From Zingiber officinale (lineage: Eukaryota; Streptophyta; Magnoliopsida; Zingiberales; Zingiberaceae), in NCBI RefSeq assembly GCF_018446385.1, contig NC_055993.1, positions 41,847,645 to 41,911,644 on the forward strand: a stretch of 64,000 nucleotides of DNA. Direction: 5' to 3'. A program made the translations under genes and the position numbers. The notes under the pieces were generated by a model. That model had not been told where the DNA came from. It saw nothing but the letters and a program-made list of their open reading frames with translations, and made no database searches. Shown piece after piece: positions 59,301 to 64,000 of this stretch. The stretch's first letter is position 1; every line of letters starts with the position of its first letter.

Positions 59301-60296
59301 AGCAGCAACTCGTGCTCCATTGCCTACTCGTAGGTCCACCTCGCCCTTTGTCAATGCCCTGCTATTTCTCAGCGTCTGTACATCAATACAAATGTGAGAA
59401 GCACATCCAGTATCTAATACCCATGATGTAGAAATAGATAGATTGACTTCTATAACATATATACCTGAAGTGGAAGTCTCACTTCGCTTCTTCTTAAGAT
59501 CCTCCAAGTATACCTTGCAGTTCCTCTTCCAGTGCCCGGTCTGACCGCAGTGGAAGCAGGTGGCATCCTTGGCGACCCCTCCTTTATGCTTCAGTGCCTT
59601 GCCTTTGCCCTTGGCTTGGGACTTTCCCTTGCCTTTGGGCTTGCCCTTGCCCTTATGTTTCTGAACCATCAGAACAGTGTTGGGCTTAGCCTTCTTAAGG
59701 TTTATCTCAGCAGTTCTTAACATGCTAAGCAGCTCAGGCAGTGGCTTGTCAATCTCGTTCATATTGTAGTTTAGAACTAATTGACTGTAGCTATCCGGCA
59801 AGGATTGCAAGATCAGGTCAATAGCCAGCTCTTGGCCAAGAGGGAACCCCAACCTTTGTAGGTTCTCAATGTACCCAATCATTTTGAGTACATATGGGCC
59901 TACTGGGGCCCCGTCTGACATCTTACACTAAAACAGTGCCCTTGAGATCTCAAATCTCTCATGCCTCGCTTGACCTTGATACAGTTGACGAAGATGTTAA
60001 ACAATATAGTAAGCGCCCATTAACTCATGTTGCTTCTGAAGTTCAGAGTTCATGGTCACGAGCATTAGACATGACACATCTAATGCGTCATCTTGATTCT
60101 TCTTGTAAGCATCTTTGTTAGCTCGCGGGACATTGGTAGGAGGAGCCTCCGGAATGGGCTGCTCCAGAACGTACAGTTTACGTTCCTGAGTGAGAACTAT
60201 TCTCAGGTTCCTGTACCAGTCCAGGAAGTTTGCTCCGTTGAGCTTGTCCTTCTCAAGGACAGATCGCAGGGAGAAGGTGTTTGTATTCGACGTCAT
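56340..60296 (-). pseudogene. Nested Angela gag-pol, full length with six stops
   Basis: Gag starts at ATG 60296. Then come the zinc knuckle CFHCGQTGHWKRNC at 59517-59558 after a K/G-rich stretch; protease WVLDTGCASHIC with DTG at about 59406-59414; the pre-integrase HCRLGHIN and CESCLRGK; integrase with HSDVCGPF, RSDRGGEY and VSERRNRT (all three acidic residues present); reverse transcriptase with [10 protein letters not shown] and FVDDILLIG (usually YVDD); and RNase H to the end (YSDASFQTDQDDYRSQSG, then SHQRTKHIL, ADPLTKAL) at 56340. Six stops interrupt it: in gag (TAA near 59995, TAG near 59930), before the pre-integrase region (TGA near 59010), after integrase (TGA 58374-58376), in RT (TGA about 57588) and before RNase H (TAG about 57207). 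By comparison with the plus copy, five of six are single transitions. All domains are otherwise in place. Confidence 0.95.
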
Positions 60297-61812
60297 GGTA
60301 ATCTACAACAGAAATAAAAGCAGAAAATCATATTCTAAATCATTTAATTAGGCCTTTAACTAAATGATGCTCCCACTGAATTCTATAATCCATGTGGGAC
60401 AAGATCCACATCATACTAACCCTTGAGTTAGCTTTGGCTAATACGCCCAAGACTTAGTATGATCGGTAGGTAACGATTACCAATTACATCTCTATGCAAC
60501 TCTTGTTTATAGGATAAAATCCGCATTTATATTAAAACTCGAGTTAGCTTTGGCTAATACGCCCGAGAGTTAATATATATGTGATTTTGACCTAACTTTC
60601 CAACCGTTGGAAGAATGCCTATAGTTATACTCGATCCAGCCGAGTTAACTAGGAATACTCAATCTAATTGAGTTGTACTCACCCATGCGTTGATAGGCAA
60701 GACCAAGATTGTCCCTCCGTACCCTACCAAGATAGTATGTGTTGCTCTGCTTTGGCAGATTCAACAACTACATGCGATCGAGGTAGTGGTAGGTATCACG
60801 GCATGGTAGGCATTTTGAGTTGTCGTGATTTAGATCTAATCTAAATGATGTTGTATCATATACACGAAATAGATCTAATCTAATCGATAGAGTGCATCTT
60901 GTACACGATGTAGATCTAATCTAATCGTAAGGGTGCATCTTGTGCACGATTTAGATCTAATCTTAATCGCTAGGCACTAATTAATTACTTAATTAAACAT
61001 GCATCATATACACAAGTAATTAACTAAGTTTTGTGATTAGTCATGGCCCTACTATGATCTTCTCAAGCCAATGAGAAGATCGGATGGTCAACCTAAGGTC
61101 AACTTCTCAAGCGCCTTCCTTTTGACCACCTTGTGTTGCTCGCGCCTTCCTCGTAACTCCGTCTCGAGTGGACCTTCCACAGCTCCAATTTTGTACATTA
61201 CAATTTTGAAACTCGAGTTACATTCGAGTCTAAATCTAATTTACAACCAGAATAAAAGAAAGGCACGACGCGCAGGTCGCGAAAAATAAACCAAAAATAA
61301 AATAAAATACAACACGCACATCACATAACGACACGCAGGCCGTATTATGAATTACAACACATTTCCAAATCTAATTTGGGTCGTTTGGGCCATGACTATC
61401 ACAAAATTAATATATAATTCAAAATTATATATTTCTGTAATTTTTCATAATTTACATATTTTATGAGTAAATTTTTCCCGGCAGTCCCGATTAGCGATTT
61501 CGGGCGCAATCGCGGAGCAAATCCCCTTGCGGGGTTAGGGGCAGTCCCCCTACCCGCGATCTAACCATCGCGAGTTGCTCCTAAGCGATCCAAGAGTGCC
61601 TTATCCCGCTGTCCCAAAAAGATTTGGGCCGAAACGATGTCGTTTCGGGAAAAACTTCTCGGTAGTCGAAGCCTACAAGTGTATAAACACTTGTGCTTCG
61701 CTTCTACGAGAAAAATTACTCTTAAAACTATAAAAACTATAAATTTACAGAAATGTACAGAAGCTTTAATTTTTCATAAAAATCAAATTAAACTCGTACA
61801 AGCTTCGCACGT
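60297..61812 (-). other. Untranslated leader of nested Angela
   Basis: About 1.5 kb without coding potential. It aligns in reverse with the leader at 48501-50102, including the AGATCTAATCTAAT-type repeats at 60830-60965. Confidence 0.65.
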
Positions 61813-61825
61813 GGCTCTGATACCA
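61813..61825 (-). promoter_or_regulatory. Primer-binding site, nested Angela
   Basis: The minus strand reads TGGTATCAGAGCC, one base after the LTR end, identical to the site at 48488-48500. Confidence 0.9.
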
Positions 61826-61826
61826 C

Positions 61827-63677
61827 TGTTGGGTTATGGGCCGTGAAAACCGCTTTTTCGCGTCGCGAAAACCCCGAATCACCCTAGCCAACGGATCTCG
61901 TGCGAAGAAAAATTTGAAAACATACGAGTACGAGTTACAAAACTTCTAGATCTACATGATGAAGATCTTTACCCTTGTTGCGTGCCCTTTTGCGTATCCC
62001 GCTCGTCCTCGGTACGCCGGATCTCGAAGTTGTCAATGTAGACAACTCTCTACACGTATCCACACGAACACACTAGGTGGAGGTGACCAAAAACCAAGGT
62101 GTGCTAGCACCTATGTGGTTCGGCCAAGGAAGGAGGAGAGGGAGAGCTTGAGAGGAAGAAGATGCAAAATTCCACACTTGAATGAATAATGAAAATCAAT
62201 TCACACCCCATTCAAAATGTGGTTGGCCACCTTTCTCATGTGTAACTCCCCTCATTAATGCATTAAGTTGTCATCAAGGAGAGAATGTAACCTCCATGAG
62301 GTGGCACTCATTAGTAACTCCCATAAGGTGGCAACCATGATGATGTGGAGTAACATCATTAGTCCACATCAATGCCAACTCACCAATGAGGTGGCATAAA
62401 GTCAAGTCAAACTAGACTTTTAATCTTCCTCTCAAGTCAAGTCAAACTTGACCAAATCTCTTCCATGGTTGATCTAATCTGACCATTTGATTCAAGCCAA
62501 TTTAATATATAATGAATCTAATTCATTAAATTAAATTGATTCAATGAGTCATAATCTAAATTAGACTCATTGAACACATGAATCAACTTGAGTCCAACTC
62601 AAGTTAGCCCAATTAGGATTACTCTTAATCCAATTTGATTCATCAAATGAATCTAATCCTCTTGGTTCATCATATGAACCTAATCTCCATCTAATTGTCC
62701 TTAGTGTGTGACCCTATAGGTTCTTGTAACGTTGGCAATGCCCTAAACCCATTTAGGAGCATAAGTAATGAGCGGTATCTAGCAACACATCATTACTACC
62801 CAAGTTACAAGAATGTCGAGATCCGACATCACCTTGTGACTACTAATTGTGACTCCTCACAAAATATGACAAGTGTCCTTCTATCCTAGACATCTAGATT
62901 GATCAATGTGAGGCATAGACCGTGTCATCCTCTGACCAATCTAAATCTTGAACTTCAAGTAGACTCACTAAATCAAATGAGCTCAATATCCTATATTGAC
63001 TCATTTGGGCATGGCCATGTACTTCGTGGTCTCACTCTATCAAGAATACTGATGTCTCTCCCGTCATATAGGAGGGATAGATCCCATTTACATCACTCAC
63101 ATCCCTCTGCGTAATTTGATATATACCCAGTAATCGCCTTTATAGTCCACCCAGTTACGGGTGACGTTTGACGAAACCAAAGTACATAACTCCTTATGTA
63201 GGGATCTATAGTGACTTCAGGTCTAAGGACTAGTAATCATACTAATAGCCACATGAGAAAGTATATGACACTCATATAACGATTCATGATACTTTCTCAT
63301 GGCGGGTCATTCAGTATACATTCTCTAATGTATACCCATGTGTCAACTTGATATCTCTATATCCATGACTTGTGAGATCAAGTCATCCAGTTGACCTACA
63401 TGCTAGTTTTATTGCATTAACATTGTCCCTGAATGTTAATACTCGACTAGGAATGATTAAGAGTAGTGTTCCCTATATCATCTCACTATCGGTTCAACTA
63501 ACCGATTGATATAGGTGAGAATCATCTACTCAAGGACATTATTATACTTAGTTTATTTGGCACCAATACAAGTAAGTATAATAACCAAAATCCAACTGCC
63601 TTTATTTATATAGAATATGATACAATAAGTCCAAAAATACAATCATCAAATGATTTGCTCTAGGGCTCTAGCTAACA
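61827..63677 (-). repeat. Nested Angela 5' LTR (right)
   Basis: 1,851 bases, from TGTTGGGTTATGGGCC to GCTAACA. The minus-strand TATA-like box lies at 63601-63612. It is followed by the ACAAG duplication at 63678-63682. Confidence 0.96.
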
Positions 63678-63682
63678 ACAAG

Positions 63683-64000
63683 GTGATGTTGGATCTCAAC
63701 ATTCTTATAACTTGGGTAGTAATGATGTGTTGCTAGAGACCGCTCATTACTTATGCTTCTAAATGGGTTTAGGAGCATTGCCAACGTTATAAGAACCTAT
63801 AGGGTCACACACAAAGGGCAATTAGATGGAGATTAGGTTCATTTGATGAACCTAAAGGATTAGGTTCATGTGATGAACCAAATTGGTTTAAGAGTAATCC
63901 AAATTATGCTAATTGAGTTGGACTCAATTTGGTTCATGTATTAAATGAGTCTAATTTGGACTTAGACTCATTGAATCAATTTAATTCAATGAATAGAGAT
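63683..64000 (+). repeat. Plus-strand Angela 3' LTR, second part
   Basis: The sequence GTGATGTTGGATCTCAACA continues the LTR exactly where it broke off at 54489, matching 47490-47806 of the 5' LTR. It runs past the end of the window. Confidence 0.95.

Larger units (their letters stand above)
54490..63677 (-). mobile_element. Nested Angela-type Copia element, minus strand
   Basis: Complete element of 9,188 bases: 3' LTR 54490-56325, polypurine tract 56326-56338, gag-pol 56340-60296, leader, primer site 61813-61825, 5' LTR 61827-63677. ACAAG at 54485-54489 and 63678-63682 is the 5-bp target duplication. It belongs to the same family as the element it interrupts, in the opposite direction. Confidence 0.97.
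46646..64000 (+). mobile_element. Angela-type Copia element, plus strand, runs off the window
   Basis: It has a 5' LTR (46646-48486), primer site (48488-48500), leader, gag-pol (50103-53630), polypurine tract (53632-53644) and a 3' LTR starting at 53645. The 3' LTR is interrupted by a minus-strand copy of the same family (54490-63677) and resumes at 63683. About 680 bases of the 3' LTR, judged from the 5' LTR, lie beyond the window. Confidence 0.95.

Overview
The window is nuclear plant DNA, most likely from a monocot, made almost entirely of nested LTR retrotransposons. I see no host protein gene, rRNA, tRNA, CRISPR array or bacterial-type operon. Six lineages are recognisable from their protein domains: SIRE-type and Angela/Tork-type Copia; Athila, Tekay-type (chromovirus) and Tat-type Gypsy; and one long-LTR family present only as two solo LTRs. 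The set of lineages and the degree of nesting suggest a repeat-rich heterochromatic region of a medium to large genome. I cannot name the species.

Layout. 1-122 is the outer edge of an Angela LTR. 123-8320 is an old minus-strand SIRE element with a partial LTR inserted in its gag (about 7133-7917). 8320-38359 is a plus-strand Athila derivative that has gag, protease and the ATHILA ORF1-like gene but no reverse transcriptase or integrase and no 5' LTR. ORF1 is split by a minus-strand Tekay element (13028-35300, 5-bp duplication TCTAG). The left Tekay LTR is split by a solo LTR (13362-16187, duplication AATCC). The right Tekay LTR is split by a plus-strand Tat element (24019-35222, duplication TATAT). 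The Tat element carries gag-pol, a 16 x 65-bp tandem array and a spliced antisense gene.

38360-46645 is an old minus-strand Angela element split by a second solo LTR (39479-42700, duplication GCATA). A younger plus-strand Angela copy starts at 46646 in the leader of that old element. Its 3' LTR is split by a minus-strand copy of the same family (54490-63677, duplication ACAAG), and it resumes at 63683 and runs off the window.

All coding regions are broken. Nearly every in-frame stop can be explained by a single C-to-T or G-to-A transition from the expected codon, as in long-silenced, cytosine-methylated DNA. The least ordinary items are: the intron-bearing antisense gene of the Tat element; an array of ACACGGCCGTGT-type palindromes shared by otherwise unrelated Athila and Tekay elements; the large inverted repeat of the two Angela copies; a stop codon shared by both young Angela copies but absent from the old one; and a Tekay element that lost its integrase core but kept a chromodomain-like tail. 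I found no convincing new defence, regulatory or metabolic system.
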